Assembly (NCBI RefSeq): GCF_002933335.1
Contig: NZ_PDKS01000002.1
Span: 62,001 to 126,000 of the forward strand
DNA length: 64,000 nucleotides
From: Candidatus Pantoea edessiphila
Lineage (GTDB): Bacteria > Pseudomonadota > Gammaproteobacteria > Enterobacterales > Enterobacteriaceae
Reading direction: 5' to 3'
Positions 11,313 through 21,596 of this stretch are shown here, one piece after another; position 1 is the stretch's first letter, and every line of letters starts with the position of its first letter. The position numbers and the translations under genes were made by a program. The notes under the pieces were generated by a model. That model was given only the letters and a program-made list of their open reading frames with translations. It had not been told where the DNA came from and did no database searches.

Positions 11313-12125
11313 CTACACAGATGATAATCCAAGCACATCCCACATATTGAAAAAACCATATTTTTTACCTTGTAGCCATTTTGTTGCTTTCATGGCTCCT
11401 AAAGCAAAATTCATACGATCACTGACTCTATGTGTGATTTCTATACGCTCTCCTATATTTGAGAACATTGCGGTATGTTCACCTATAATATCTCCAGCTC
11501 TTATTACAGAAAATCCGATTGATTTTTTTTGGCGCTTACCAATAATTCCTTTACGGCTATATATTGCATGTTGATCGAATTCCCAATTCATTATATTAGC
11601 TATTGTTTTTCCCATAGTTAATGCAGTACCCGAGGGAGCGTCAATTTTATTACAATGATGTGCTTCAATAATCTCAATATCTGAATTGTTTCCTATTATT
11701 TTAGCTGTCTTCTCTAATAACTTTAGGACTACATTCATTCCGATGCTAAAATTAGCAGATAAAATAATTGGTATATCATTAGATAACCTGTTAATTAATT
11801 GATAATCTTCTTGATTAAAACCTGTAGTACCGATGACCATAGATTTTCTATATTTATGGCATATATTTAAATTTGCTAAAGTACTTTTTTTGTTTGTAAA
11901 ATCAATTAGACAGTCAAAATGATCAATTATATTATATATATTATCTGTTATTTGTATACCAATTTTATTAATACCTATTAATTCTCCTGCATCATGTCCA
12001 ATTAATGTTGATCCTGGTTTTACTAAAACGCTACGTAAATTAATATGTTCTTTTTGCGCTGCTCGAATTAAATTAAGACCCATACGCCCTTGAGCACCTG
12101 TAATAGCTACTCGCATAATATCCAT
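11313..12125 (-). CDS. dapB: 4-hydroxy-tetrahydrodipicolinate reductase
   Basis: NAD(P)H-dependent step toward diaminopimelate and lysine, serving both peptidoglycan and amino acid supply. The 270-residue protein (273 in E. coli) has the nucleotide-binding RVAITGAQGRMG, the IGTTGF loop, and the catalytic and substrate motif IEAHHCNKIDAPSGTAL containing His-His and Lys. The ATG at 12125 has AAGGA seven bases upstream; an ATG three codons later is possible. It stands alone between carA and ispH. E. coli has rihC between dapB and ispH; it is gone here. Confidence 0.96.
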   Translation of the reverse strand: MDIMRVAITGAQGRMGLNLIRAAQKEHINLRSVLVKPGSTLIGHDAGELIGINKIGIQITDNIYNIIDHFDCLIDFTNKKSTLANLNICHKYRKSMVIGTTGFNQEDYQLINRLSNDIPIILSANFSIGMNVVLKLLEKTAKIIGNNSDIEIIEAHHCNKIDAPSGTALTMGKTIANIMNWEFDQHAIYSRKGIIGKRQKKSIGFSVIRAGDIIGEHTAMFSNIGERIEITHRVSDRMNFALGAMKATKWLQGKKYGFFNMWDVLGLSSV

Positions 12126-12265
12126 AACAATCCTTTATGAAATTACTTTATATGAAATATAACATATCGACATTTAATTAAATATTAATTAATTACATTA
12201 ATATAATAATATTAACAAATAAGTAAATTTTTAATTAATTTGTTAATGTGGATATAAACTAGCTG

Positions 12266-13183
12266 TCATAAATGGAACCTGATTTTTTCTTGTTTGCCTA
12301 TCAGTTCTATAATACTATTACTACTTGTTTTATTAAGATACTCTATAACTTCTTGTACCAAAACATCTGGAGTTGAAGCACTAGCAGTAATACCAATATA
12401 TTTGATATTTAATAACCATTTTTTTTTAATATCTTTAGCTGAATCAATCAATTTAGCTCTTTTACCTATACTTTTTGCTACTTCAACTAATCTATTAGCA
12501 TTAGATGAGTTTTGTGAACCAACAACTAATATTAATTCTGCATATTGGGCCATACACTTAACCGCTTTCTGTCTGTTAGAAGTAGCATAGCAAATATCTT
12601 CTTTACGTGGCCCAGTAATATAAGGAAAGCGTTGTCGTAATTTATCTATAATCTTAGTTGTATCATCAACTGATAAAGTGCTTTGAGTCATAAAATTAAT
12701 TTTTTTTTCGTTTTTTAATATTAATTTAGATATATCTTCGATTGAGCTTATTGTATATATTCCTCCTGATTTATTTTCATACTGTCCAATTGTGCCTTGT
12801 ACTTCTGGATGATTAACATGACCTATTAAAACAGCTTCTATACCATTACGGCTAGCTTTTTTTACTTCCATATGTATTTTTTTTACTAATGGACATGTTG
12901 CATCTAGTAAAATTTTAATATTACTATTTTTAGCTTCTTTTTTTATTTTTTGAGAAACACCGTGTGCAGAAAATATTAAAACAGAGTTTTCAGGAACTTC
13001 GTCAAGACTTTTTACAAATATTACGCCAATTTTCTTTAGATTATTAATTATATAATAATTATGTACTATTTCATGATATACATATATTGGCGCACCATAT
13101 ATTTCTACTGCTTGTTCAACAATAGTAATTGCCCGCCTAACACCTGCACAAAACCCTCTAGGATTTGCCAGCAAAATTTGCAT
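12266..13183 (-). CDS. ispH: 4-hydroxy-3-methylbut-2-enyl diphosphate reductase
   Basis: Last enzyme of the MEP isoprenoid pathway, an iron-sulfur protein yielding IPP and DMAPP. The 305-residue length compares with 316 in E. coli. All three cluster cysteines are present, in [25 protein letters not shown] and [11 protein letters not shown]; the conserved [17 protein letters not shown] and STTD-like QSTLSVDD regions are also visible. It follows lspA with a 78-bp gap. fkpB, which separates the two in E. coli, has been lost without recognisable trace. ispB, also in this window, uses the pathway's products. Confidence 0.96.
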   Translation of the reverse strand: MQILLANPRGFCAGVRRAITIVEQAVEIYGAPIYVYHEIVHNYYIINNLKKIGVIFVKSLDEVPENSVLIFSAHGVSQKIKKEAKNSNIKILLDATCPLVKKIHMEVKKASRNGIEAVLIGHVNHPEVQGTIGQYENKSGGIYTISSIEDISKLILKNEKKINFMTQSTLSVDDTTKIIDKLRQRFPYITGPRKEDICYATSNRQKAVKCMAQYAELILVVGSQNSSNANRLVEVAKSIGKRAKLIDSAKDIKKKWLLNIKYIGITASASTPDVLVQEVIEYLNKTSSNSIIELIGKQEKIRFHL

Positions 13184-13261
13184 TATTGCTCCAATCTATA
13201 ACTGATATGTTTATTGAGTTATTAAACTACAATTATGGTTATTTTGTATTCTATCTGATAT

Positions 13262-13753
13262 TTAAAATTTCTTGAGTATTAATAATATTATACCTGAAAG
13301 TATACAAATATCTGCAAAGTTAAAGGTAGCAAAATGGAAATTTGTGATATGAAAATCAATAAAATCAACAACAAAACCATTGTAAATGCGATCAAACAAA
13401 TTACTTAATGCTCCACCAACAATAAAAGCATAAGCAATAGATTTAGATATATTAGAATAATTATAATAAACTGTAACCAATATAAATATAATAACAAATA
13501 TAGAAAAAATTATAACAGACCAATATTGCCAATATTTACCGTCAGATAAAATGCTGAAAGCAATACCATAGTTTTGACAATAAAATAAATTTAAAAAAGA
13601 AGCTAATGGATATTCTTCATATAAATACATCCTGTTCATTATTTCTTTCTTAGTATAAACATCCATAAAAATTATGGAACATACTAATACTAACAACCAG
13701 AATAGGATTTTAAATTTAATGTATTTATTATACAAATTTTCGTTTTTCACCAT
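13262..13753 (-). CDS. lspA: Lipoprotein signal peptidase (signal peptidase II)
   Basis: Inner-membrane aspartyl protease that removes signal peptides from prolipoproteins. About 163 residues with four hydrophobic segments. The catalytic Asp residues lie in GGALSNLFDRIYNG and FATFNFADICI; the NYGIAFS motif is also present. The ATG at 13753 lies within the 3' end of ileS (26-bp overlap); a TTG two codons upstream is the alternative. The ileS-lspA coupling is typical of enterobacteria. No obvious lipoprotein gene is seen in this window, so its substrates lie elsewhere. Confidence 0.94.
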   Translation of the reverse strand: MVKNENLYNKYIKFKILFWLLVLVCSIIFMDVYTKKEIMNRMYLYEEYPLASFLNLFYCQNYGIAFSILSDGKYWQYWSVIIFSIFVIIFILVTVYYNYSNISKSIAYAFIVGGALSNLFDRIYNGFVVDFIDFHITNFHFATFNFADICILSGIILLILKKF

Positions 13754-16544
13754 TACCAATTAAATTTGAATGACATCGATTACATATACCAATATATGGA
13801 GCAATATTTTGAATATTTTTAGTATAATGCCAACATCTAGGGCATTTATCCCCTTCAGCTTTATAACACTCTATGTTTAGATCTTTGAATATTTCACTTT
13901 TATATGCTACCTTACTTGAATACTTGTATTTTAAAATTTGAACATTAGATGTTAATAATACAAACTTTAATTCCTGCCCTAACATTCCTAATTGTTCATA
14001 TAATTTTGGACCTACATATAATTTAACATCTGCTTCTAAAGAGCTGCCAATAAATTTATTTTTTCTTGCTTGTTCTATTACTTTATTAACTTCACTTCTT
14101 ATATTTATTATATCTTTCCAGTAGTTATCATTTAATATATCATTATCTGATAAACCAAAAAGATTTTTATACCATTGATCTGCAAACACATACTTTGTGC
14201 GATCACCTAATAAATGATTCCAGATTTCATCAGCTGTAAAGGATAAAATTGGTGCAATCCATCTTACTAATGCTTCTATTATATGCCATAAAGCTGTTTG
14301 ACAACTTCTACGCTCTGGACTATTTCTCTTCATTGTATACTGTCTATCTTTAATAATATCAAAATAAAAAGAACTCATTTCTACAGAGCAAAAATATATT
14401 AAACGCTTAATAATAGTATGAAATTCATATTTGTCATAAAGAGAAATAATATCTTTTTGTACATTTTGAGCACGTCCTACTGCCCACTTATCCAATATTA
14501 GCATATCATTAGGGCTTACTAAATCAACTTCTGAATTAAAATCGTGTAAATTTGCCAATATAAAACGTACAGAATTGCGGATTTTTCTATATGAATCAAC
14601 AGAATAATTTAAAATAGAATCAGAAATATTCATTTCAGTAGAATAGTCAGTAGCTGCCACCCAAAATCTTAAAACATCTGCCCCAAATTTTTTTATTACA
14701 TCTTTTGGAGAAATTACATTACCAATCGATTTTGACATTTTTCGTCCTTTACAGTCTACAGCAAAACATTGTGTTAAAACTTGACGAAAAGGAGCTTTAT
14801 TATTAATAACAGTAGAAATAATCAATGAAGACATAAACCAACCACGAAACTGATCTAATCCTTCTAAATACATATCAGGTTGTTTATTTCTAAAATCTGA
14901 TCGTGTTCCTACTATTGTACAGATAGTCGAACCAGAGTCAAACCATACATCAAGGGTATCAGTTACTTTGAGATAATTATTAGGTTCTCTTATAAATGTT
15001 TCTGGATCTAAATCCCACCAAGTTTGAATTCCATATTTTTCAATCAATAATGATATTTTTTCTATTATATCTAATGTATCTGGATGTAATTGCTGAGTTT
15101 CTTTATGTATAAAAAGAGTAATAGGTACTCCCCAAATACGCTGACGTGATATACACCAATCAGGTCGGTTTAATATCATAGATTCTATACATCTTTGTCC
15201 CCAATTAGGAATCCAATTAACATTTTTAACTTTTTTTAATAATTTTACACGGAGATTTTTATGGTTCATATCTATAAACCATTGTGGTGTCGTTTGGAAA
15301 ATAATTGGAGTTTTATGTCGCCAGCAGTGAGGATAACTATGTGATATATTTTCATTACTCAATAATGCATTATTATTTTTTAATAAATTAATAACAATAT
15401 TATTGCCTTTAAAGATATTAATATTATCCAGAAATGGATGTGTGCCTTTTAAATATAGTCCGTCTGGACTGATTATATTTATATTATTAATTCCATATTT
15501 CTTGGCAACAAAGTAATCCTCAACACCATGGCTTGGAGCAATATGTACGGCACCAGTACCTGCATCTAGTGTAATATGATTACTTAAAATGATAGGAGCA
15601 ACGGCATCAAAAATAGGATTTTGGAATTTTTTAAATTCAAGTTGTTTACCTTTACATTCTCCTAGTATTATCCATTCATTCACTCCTATTCGTTTTAATG
15701 AACTTTCTAGTAGATCTTTAGCAATAATCAAAAATAAATCTTTGGTTTTTATTAATTGATAATAAAACTCTGGATGTAATGCTATAGCACAATTTGCTGG
15801 AATAGTCCAAGGAGTAGTTGTCCAGATAACTAAATAAACAAAATCGATCTGTTGTTTTAAACCAAAAATATCACAAATCAGGTTAGTATTTATTGATTTA
15901 AACATTACATCTATTGCAGGTGAAATTTTATCAATATACTCTACTTCTGCTTCTGCTAAAGATGAACAACAATCTATACACCAATGAACAGGTTTTAGAT
16001 CTCTATATAAATATCCTTCACTTATAATTTTACCTAATACTCTGATAATATCAGCTTCAGTTTTAAAATTCATCGTTAAATATGGATAATCCCAATTTCC
16101 TATTACTCCTAAACGAATAAAATCAGTTTTTTGTTTTGTTACTTGTTCACTTGCAAAATCACGACATAATTTGCGAAAATTTGCATAGCTAGCCTGATTT
16201 CCTCCTGGTCTACCTACTATTTGTTCAATCTTATGTTCAATAGGTAAACCATGGCAATCCCATCCAGGTATATAAGGAGCATCATATCCTGATAGCCCTT
16301 TAGATTTAATGATGATATCTTTTAAAATTTTATTTACAGCATGACCAATATGAATTTGACCATTAGCATATGGGGGGCCATCGTGCAAAATAAATAATTT
16401 TCTTCCTTTTTTAGCTTCTCTAACTACTTGATAGAGATTATCATTATTCCAATGATTTAAGATTTCTGTTTCGGTGCTAAAAAGATTGCCTTTCATAGGG
16501 AAGTTTGTTTTAGGCAGATTTAAAGTAGATTTGTAATCAATCAT
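13728..16544 (-). CDS. ileS: Isoleucyl-tRNA synthetase
   Basis: Class I aminoacyl-tRNA synthetase charging tRNA-Ile. From ATG 16544 (MIDYKSTLNLP) it has 938 residues, the same as E. coli; an ATG four codons upstream (16556) is possible. The signature HIGH motif is in GQIHIGHAVNK and KMSKS is in GRKMSKSIGNV. The editing domain is present (VIWTTTPWTIPAN, LDAGTGAVHIAPSHG). The C-terminal zinc finger survives (CPRCWH and CNRC). The region normally reading GSDQHRGWF is GLDQFRGWF, a variant resembling the GLDQ form of other IleRS types. It is flanked by ribF upstream and overlaps lspA downstream, as in E. coli. Confidence 0.96.
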   Translation of the reverse strand: MIDYKSTLNLPKTNFPMKGNLFSTETEILNHWNNDNLYQVVREAKKGRKLFILHDGPPYANGQIHIGHAVNKILKDIIIKSKGLSGYDAPYIPGWDCHGLPIEHKIEQIVGRPGGNQASYANFRKLCRDFASEQVTKQKTDFIRLGVIGNWDYPYLTMNFKTEADIIRVLGKIISEGYLYRDLKPVHWCIDCCSSLAEAEVEYIDKISPAIDVMFKSINTNLICDIFGLKQQIDFVYLVIWTTTPWTIPANCAIALHPEFYYQLIKTKDLFLIIAKDLLESSLKRIGVNEWIILGECKGKQLEFKKFQNPIFDAVAPIILSNHITLDAGTGAVHIAPSHGVEDYFVAKKYGINNINIISPDGLYLKGTHPFLDNINIFKGNNIVINLLKNNNALLSNENISHSYPHCWRHKTPIIFQTTPQWFIDMNHKNLRVKLLKKVKNVNWIPNWGQRCIESMILNRPDWCISRQRIWGVPITLFIHKETQQLHPDTLDIIEKISLLIEKYGIQTWWDLDPETFIREPNNYLKVTDTLDVWFDSGSTICTIVGTRSDFRNKQPDMYLEGLDQFRGWFMSSLIISTVINNKAPFRQVLTQCFAVDCKGRKMSKSIGNVISPKDVIKKFGADVLRFWVAATDYSTEMNISDSILNYSVDSYRKIRNSVRFILANLHDFNSEVDLVSPNDMLILDKWAVGRAQNVQKDIISLYDKYEFHTIIKRLIYFCSVEMSSFYFDIIKDRQYTMKRNSPERRSCQTALWHIIEALVRWIAPILSFTADEIWNHLLGDRTKYVFADQWYKNLFGLSDNDILNDNYWKDIINIRSEVNKVIEQARKNKFIGSSLEADVKLYVGPKLYEQLGMLGQELKFVLLTSNVQILKYKYSSKVAYKSEIFKDLNIECYKAEGDKCPRCWHYTKNIQNIAPYIGICNRCHSNLIGNGEKRKFV

Positions 16545-16594
16545 TATGTTTTTCATTCCATCTTAACGTAGATCTGTAATAAATGATTATATTT

Positions 16595-17536
16595 CTAAAT
16601 TCTATTTGTATTATTCAAAAAAAAATTTTTGGCAGCTATTATGTCTTTTGAAATTTGTTTTTTTAATGTTTCTAAGGATTGAAAACATTTCTCATTTCTT
16701 ATCTTATGTAATAATACTACATCTATATATTTACCATATAAATTTATATTTATATCTAATAAATGTACTTCTAAACGATAACAAAAATCTTTTAATGTTG
16801 GTCGCATACCTATATTTGCTACTCCAAATAAAGGTCTTGCAAATATACCTTGCACTTTAACCGCATAAATTCCTCTTACTGGACATACATTGCGATTTAA
16901 ATTAATATTAGCAGTAGGGAAACCCAATATATGTCCTAACGAATTACCATGTACTATTCTACCAGAAATAATAAAAGAACGACCTAATAAATATTTAGCT
17001 AAAATCAGGTTATCGTTTGCAAGAGCATTACGTATGGAAGTGCTACTGATTCTTTCATTTCCATCGTATAATGTATCAATAACATCTAAATTAAAATTAT
17101 ATTTTATACTAGCCTTTTTTAATAACAAGATATTACCTTTCCCTCTAGCACCAAAACGAAAATCATTACCTAAAGCAAGGTATTTTATACCCAATTTGTT
17201 TACTAACAACTCGGAAATGAAATTCTGAGGGGATATCATTGAAAAATAATGATTAAATCTTACACACAGTACAATATCTACTCCTAGTTTTGATAAATAT
17301 GTTAATTTTTGGCGCAAAGATGTTAAACGCGCTGGTGCATTTTTGCCAATAAATAATTCAAGAGTTTGTGGCTCAAACAACATCACCATAATAGGTAACT
17401 TAGATTTAATTCCTTTTTCACGTAATTTAAATAGTAAAGCTTGATGACCTTTATGAACACCATCAAAATTACCAATTGTCAATACACAACCATGATGCTG
17501 TTGTCTAATATTATGAATACCACGTATTACATTCAT
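16595..17536 (-). CDS. ribF: Bifunctional riboflavin kinase / FAD synthetase
   Basis: Phosphorylates riboflavin to FMN and adenylates FMN to FAD. The length of 313 residues is identical to E. coli. The N-terminal nucleotidyl-transferase domain has IGNFDGVHKGHQALL and ISSTSIRNAL; the C-terminal flavokinase domain has GHILGFPTANINL, GIYAVKV and GVANIGMRPT. It is first in a ribF-ileS-lspA-ispH run on the minus strand, 50 bp before ileS. Confidence 0.97.
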   Translation of the reverse strand: MNVIRGIHNIRQQHHGCVLTIGNFDGVHKGHQALLFKLREKGIKSKLPIMVMLFEPQTLELFIGKNAPARLTSLRQKLTYLSKLGVDIVLCVRFNHYFSMISPQNFISELLVNKLGIKYLALGNDFRFGARGKGNILLLKKASIKYNFNLDVIDTLYDGNERISSTSIRNALANDNLILAKYLLGRSFIISGRIVHGNSLGHILGFPTANINLNRNVCPVRGIYAVKVQGIFARPLFGVANIGMRPTLKDFCYRLEVHLLDININLYGKYIDVVLLHKIRNEKCFQSLETLKKQISKDIIAAKNFFLNNTNRI

Positions 17537-17739
17537 AAGTAACTCTAATTATTACAGGTTATAATATTAATAAAACACACATATAACTATTAATTATGCA
17601 TTAAATATTCAATTTAAGAAACATTTAATTTTACTTAAAATCAAAACACATTTTGAATGTATAATTAAATATTAAATATCATTTTATAAAACAAAATATT
17701 TTATTAAAATAATTACTGGATTTTTATGAATAAAACATA

Positions 17740-17768
17740 TTGACAAAAAAATCTATAACATAGATAAT
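17740..17768 (+). promoter_or_regulatory. Sigma-70 type promoter of rpsT
   Basis: A consensus -35 hexamer TTGACA at 17740-17745 is followed, after a 17-bp spacer, by GATAAT at 17763-17768 (five of six matches). Transcription would start near 17775, leaving a leader of about 45 bases to the rpsT start. An AGGA ribosome site lies at 17807-17810. This is among the clearest vegetative promoters in the window. Confidence 0.75.
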
Positions 17769-17820
17769 AAATTATTGGTATTAATAATAGTTATTGTACA
17801 TGTTATAGGAAATAAAAATT

Positions 17821-18081
17821 TTGGCAAATATCAAATCAGCTAAAAAAAGAGCTATCTATTCTGAAAAAAAAAGAAGAATTAATTCTAGCTATCGATCTAT
17901 GATTCGTACTTTTGTGAAAAAAGTTTATCTAGCGATAGAATCAGGAGATAAAATAATTGCTCAAAATGCATTTAGTAAAATGCAACCAATACTGGATAGA
18001 CAATCCACTAAAGGTTTAATTAGTAAAAATAAGGCTGCCCGATACAAATCTCGACTGACAGCACGTATTAGTAAATTATAA
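17821..18081 (+). CDS. rpsT: 30S ribosomal protein S20, TTG start
   Basis: Primary 16S rRNA-binding protein of the small subunit. 86 residues, one fewer than E. coli. It begins [11 protein letters not shown] and is Lys/Arg-rich throughout, ending [18 protein letters not shown]. The initiation codon is TTG. E. coli rpsT also starts with UUG, where the weak start takes part in S20 autoregulation, so conservation here is likely functional. It is the only plus-strand gene between ribF and holD. Confidence 0.97.
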   Translation: MANIKSAKKRAIYSEKKRRINSSYRSMIRTFVKKVYLAIESGDKIIAQNAFSKMQPILDRQSTKGLISKNKAARYKSRLTARISKL

Positions 18082-18119
18082 ACCCAGATTGGATTGTTTT
18101 GTTATTTGATATGAACATC

Positions 18120-19232
18120 TTATTTTGTTAAGTCTTCGAAAAATTTTTTTACGCCGTCGAAAAATCGTTTGGAACGAGGGCTATTTCGTTCTCCTGTAAG
18201 ACCTCCAAAGCTTTTTTCTAATTCGCTTAGTAGATATTTTTGTGTTTCACTAAGATTAACAGGGGTTTCTACTACAACTCGACATAATAAATCTCCTACT
18301 ATCCCTGTTCTAACTGATTTAACTCCCCTTCCACGTATACGAAATAACTTACTAGTTTGTGTTTCAGAAGGAATTTTTAGTTTTACCCTACCATTTAAGG
18401 TCGGTACTTCAATTTCACCACCTAAAGCTGCCATAGCAAAATTTATTGGAACTTCACAATAGAGATTGTTATCCTCACGGTCAAAAATTGCATGTTTTTT
18501 TACTGATACTTGAACATATAAATCTCCAGCTGGAGCACCAGCCTTCCCTGCTTCTCCTTCCCCCCCTAGTCTAATACGATCTCCTGTATCTACTCCTCCT
18601 GGAATTTTTACTGACAAAGTTTTTGTCTTTTTTGTTCGTCCTTGACCATGACAAATATTGCAAGGATTTTTAATAATTGTGCCATCACCATGACAGTTAG
18701 GACAAGATTGTTGAACTGTGAAAAAACCTTGTCGCATTTGAATTTGTCCAGAACCATGACAAGTATTACATGTTTGTTTTTTAGTTCCTGTTTTTGTTCC
18801 GCTTCCTTGACATATTTTACATTCTACTAAAGTAGGAATATGAATTTCTTTTGTAACACCTAATACTACTTCTTCAAGAGCAAGCTCCATGTTATAACGC
18901 AAATCAGAACCTTTAGATGAATGCTGTCGACGATTACTACCGAAAATATCACCAAAAACATCTCCAAAAATATCACTGAAATCTGTATTACCACCCATAT
19001 TTGCTTTTTCAAAAGCAGAATGACCGTATTGGTCATAAGCTGATCTTTTATTTGAATCAATTAAAATTTCATAAGCTTCTTTGATCTCTTTAAATTTAGC
19101 TTCTGCTTTCTTATCACCAGGATTGCGATCTGGATGAAATTTCATTGCTAGACGTTTATAAGCTTTTTTAATTTCACGTTCATCTGCTGACTTATCTATA
19201 CCTAAAATTTCGTAATAGTCATTTTTCGCCAT
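18120..19232 (-). CDS. dnaJ: Chaperone protein DnaJ (Hsp40)
   Basis: Co-chaperone that delivers clients to DnaK and stimulates its ATPase. 370 residues from ATG 19232 ([11 protein letters not shown]), preceded by AAGGA. Domains in order: J-domain with the HPD tripeptide ([10 protein letters not shown]) at about residues 1-70; a G/F-rich linker, shortened here ([13 protein letters not shown]); a zinc-binding domain with four CxxCxGxG-type repeats ([32 protein letters not shown]); and the C-terminal substrate domains. It is cotranscribed behind dnaK. Confidence 0.97.
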   Translation of the reverse strand: MAKNDYYEILGIDKSADEREIKKAYKRLAMKFHPDRNPGDKKAEAKFKEIKEAYEILIDSNKRSAYDQYGHSAFEKANMGGNTDFSDIFGDVFGDIFGSNRRQHSSKGSDLRYNMELALEEVVLGVTKEIHIPTLVECKICQGSGTKTGTKKQTCNTCHGSGQIQMRQGFFTVQQSCPNCHGDGTIIKNPCNICHGQGRTKKTKTLSVKIPGGVDTGDRIRLGGEGEAGKAGAPAGDLYVQVSVKKHAIFDREDNNLYCEVPINFAMAALGGEIEVPTLNGRVKLKIPSETQTSKLFRIRGRGVKSVRTGIVGDLLCRVVVETPVNLSETQKYLLSELEKSFGGLTGERNSPRSKRFFDGVKKFFEDLTK

Positions 19233-19251
19233 TTTCACAATCCTTAACACA

Positions 19252-19280
19252 TTTCACGGGCGCAACGCACGCCCGTGAAA
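19252..19280 (-). promoter_or_regulatory. GC-rich stem-loop in the dnaK-dnaJ intercistronic gap
   Basis: An 11-bp perfect inverted repeat (19252-19262 and 19270-19280, arm TTTCACGGGCG) with a 7-base loop lies between the dnaK stop and the dnaJ start. It is one of the most GC-rich short stretches outside genes. On the transcribed minus strand it is not followed by a T-run, so it is not a simple intrinsic terminator. An RNA-stability or partial attenuation element that sets the DnaK:DnaJ ratio is the likeliest role (inference). Confidence 0.6.
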
Positions 19281-19322
19281 ATTCTAATAAGATAATAATC
19301 TAAATAAGCATACTAGAAGAAA

Positions 19323-21239
19323 TTACTTTTTGTTATCTTTGACTTCCTCAAATTCAGCATCTACTACATTATCATCTTTTTTATCTGTAGGTCCTGAATT
19401 CATATTGTTATCTTGATTTTTATTCTGTGGAGAAGAAGCTTCAATTAATTTACTTGATACTTCTATTAATGCTTGTATTTTAGTTTCAATTTCGGTTTTA
19501 TTTTCACTTTTTATAGAATTTTCTAATTCTAATAAAGATGATTTAATAGCATTTTTATCTTCGAGAGATATCTTATCTCCAATTGAATCAAGTTGCTTAC
19601 GAGTACTATGAATTATTTGATCACCTTGATTTCGTATTTTGACCAAATCTTCAAATTTACGATCAGATTCAGCATTCGCTTCTGCATCGCGTACCATGTT
19701 TTCTATTTCTTGATCATTTAAACCAGAAGAAGCTTTTATAGTTATTTTTTGTTCTTTTCCGCTATTTTTATCTTTTGCAGAAACATGTAATATTCCATCA
19801 GCATCTATATCAAATGTAACTTCAATTTGTGGCATACCTCTAGGTGCAGGTTGGATTCCATCTAAATTAAATTGACCTAATGATTTATTGTCATTAGCGC
19901 GTTTTCTTTCTCCTTGAAGTACATGAATTGTTACTGCTGATTGGTTATCCTCTGCTGTTGAAAAAACTTGACTATGTTTGGTTGGTATTGTGGTATTTTT
20001 GCTAATTAAAGAAGTCATGACTCCACCCATTGTTTCAATACCCAGTGATAAAGGAGTAACATCTAGCAAAAGCACATCTTTAATATCACCGCCTAAAACT
20101 CCACCTTGTACTGCTGCACCAACTGCAACTGCTTCATCAGGATTTACATCTTTGCGTGGTTCTCTGCCGAAAAATTCAGTTACTTTAGATTGAACTAGAG
20201 GCATACGTGTCTGACCACCTACTAAAATTACATCATGTATGTCAGATATAGATAAATTGGCATCTTGTAGAGCTACTTTTAATGGTTTGATAGAACGTTC
20301 AACTAAATCCTCTACTAATGACTCCAATTTTGCTCGAGTTAACTTAATATTTAGATGCTTAGGACCAGCTGCATCTGCTGTAATATAAGGTAAATTAACA
20401 TCAGTTTGTTGAATAGAAGAAAGTTCAATTTTTGCCTTTTCTGCTGCTTCTTTTAACCGCTGCATAGCCAATGGATCTTTATGAAGGTCGATTCCTTGAT
20501 CTTTTTTAAATTCAGAGACTAAATAATTTATTAAACGACTATCGAAATCTTCTCCACCTAAGTGCGTATCACCATTAGTAGCTAGAACTTCAAATGTTTT
20601 TTCTCCATCAACTTCATCTATTTCAATAACAGAAATATCAAAAGTTCCTCCTCCTAAATCGTATACAGCAATAGTCTTGTTTCCTTTAGCTTTATCTAAA
20701 CCATATGCTAGGGCTGCTGCTGTAGGCTCATTAATTATTCTCTTAACCTCTAGACCAGCAATCCTTCCTGCATCCTTAGTTGCTTGACGCTGCGCATCAT
20801 TAAAATACGCTGGTACTGTAATTACTGCTTCATTAACTGATTCACCAAGAAAATTTTCTGCTGTTTTTTTCATTTTCTTCAATACTTCGGCAGAAATTTG
20901 TGGTGGAGCCATCTTCTGACCTTTTACTTCTAGCCAAGCATCGCCATTGTCTGCTTTTATGATTTTATAAGGCATAATTTTAATATCACGCTGTACTTCT
21001 TCATCTTTAAATCGGCGGCCTATTAATCTTTTAATCGCAAACAAGGTGTTCTGTGGGTTGGTAACTGCCTGACGTTTAGCCGGTTGACCCACCAGAATTT
21101 CATCATCCTGCGTATATGCAATAACAGAAGGCGTAGTACGATCACCTTCAGCATTTTCTAACACGCGAACTTGTGTTCCATCCATGATAGCTACACAAGA
21201 GTTGGTGGTACCTAGGTCAATTCCAATAATCTTACCCAT
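19323..21239 (-). CDS. dnaK: Chaperone protein DnaK (Hsp70)
   Basis: Major ATP-dependent Hsp70 chaperone. The length of 638 residues is identical to E. coli and the sequence is one of the most conserved in the window. The nucleotide-binding domain shows [26 protein letters not shown] and [10 protein letters not shown]; the substrate domain has [13 protein letters not shown]; the C-terminal tail ends [14 protein letters not shown], resembling the EEVKD end of enterobacterial DnaK. A sigma-32 type promoter lies about 125 bp upstream, and dnaJ follows. Confidence 0.98.
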   Translation of the reverse strand: MGKIIGIDLGTTNSCVAIMDGTQVRVLENAEGDRTTPSVIAYTQDDEILVGQPAKRQAVTNPQNTLFAIKRLIGRRFKDEEVQRDIKIMPYKIIKADNGDAWLEVKGQKMAPPQISAEVLKKMKKTAENFLGESVNEAVITVPAYFNDAQRQATKDAGRIAGLEVKRIINEPTAAALAYGLDKAKGNKTIAVYDLGGGTFDISVIEIDEVDGEKTFEVLATNGDTHLGGEDFDSRLINYLVSEFKKDQGIDLHKDPLAMQRLKEAAEKAKIELSSIQQTDVNLPYITADAAGPKHLNIKLTRAKLESLVEDLVERSIKPLKVALQDANLSISDIHDVILVGGQTRMPLVQSKVTEFFGREPRKDVNPDEAVAVGAAVQGGVLGGDIKDVLLLDVTPLSLGIETMGGVMTSLISKNTTIPTKHSQVFSTAEDNQSAVTIHVLQGERKRANDNKSLGQFNLDGIQPAPRGMPQIEVTFDIDADGILHVSAKDKNSGKEQKITIKASSGLNDQEIENMVRDAEANAESDRKFEDLVKIRNQGDQIIHSTRKQLDSIGDKISLEDKNAIKSSLLELENSIKSENKTEIETKIQALIEVSSKLIEASSPQNKNQDNNMNSGPTDKKDDNVVDAEFEEVKDNKK

Positions 21240-21596
21240 CTAAACGTCTCCCCTTTAACTTTTGTCAAATTGGGTTGTGAGCCTTATATATGAGGTCAGG
21301 TCATTAACTTTCAACCTATCCTTATATACTTTTTTAATTAGTTTCACAACATCTAATTAAAGTTAGATGGGGATGGGTTATATAAGCATCAAGGGTTAAT
21401 TTGAAAAATATTTATATTTATAGGTATTTGTTAAGAACAAATAATTACTCTATAATCCTTATAATACTATAACCTGATAATACTAAAAAATGATTTATCT
21501 TATCAAATTTACTAATTATAGTAAAATATATTATATTATTATTAATATTTAATCATATTAATGAGTTGATTTTTATATATTAAATAGTTAACATTA
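21240..21596 (-). other. dnaK leader and mog-dnaK intergenic region
   Basis: A 357-bp gap between mog and dnaK. It holds the heat-shock promoter listed separately and about 120 bp of dnaK leader with a purine-rich AGGGGAG ribosome site close to the start. The mog-proximal half is A/T-rich with no recognisable gene. Confidence 0.6.
21365..21393 (-). promoter_or_regulatory. Sigma-32 (heat-shock) promoter of dnaKJ
   Basis: Read on the minus strand, CCCTTGATG is followed by 14 bases and then CCCCATCT. The -35 element (CTTGATG, 21387-21393) matches the sigma-32 consensus CTTGAAA at five of seven positions and equals my memory of the E. coli dnaK P1 -35. The -10 element (21365-21372) matches CCCCATNT perfectly. 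Spacing is within the usual 13-15. This implies that a functional RpoH is encoded elsewhere in the genome. Confidence 0.85.

Noticed and set aside
16556-16556. Upstream ATG as the ileS start
   Set aside because: It adds four residues not matched by the family, whereas 16544 gives a 938-residue protein equal to E. coli; still possible as the ribosome site is unclear.
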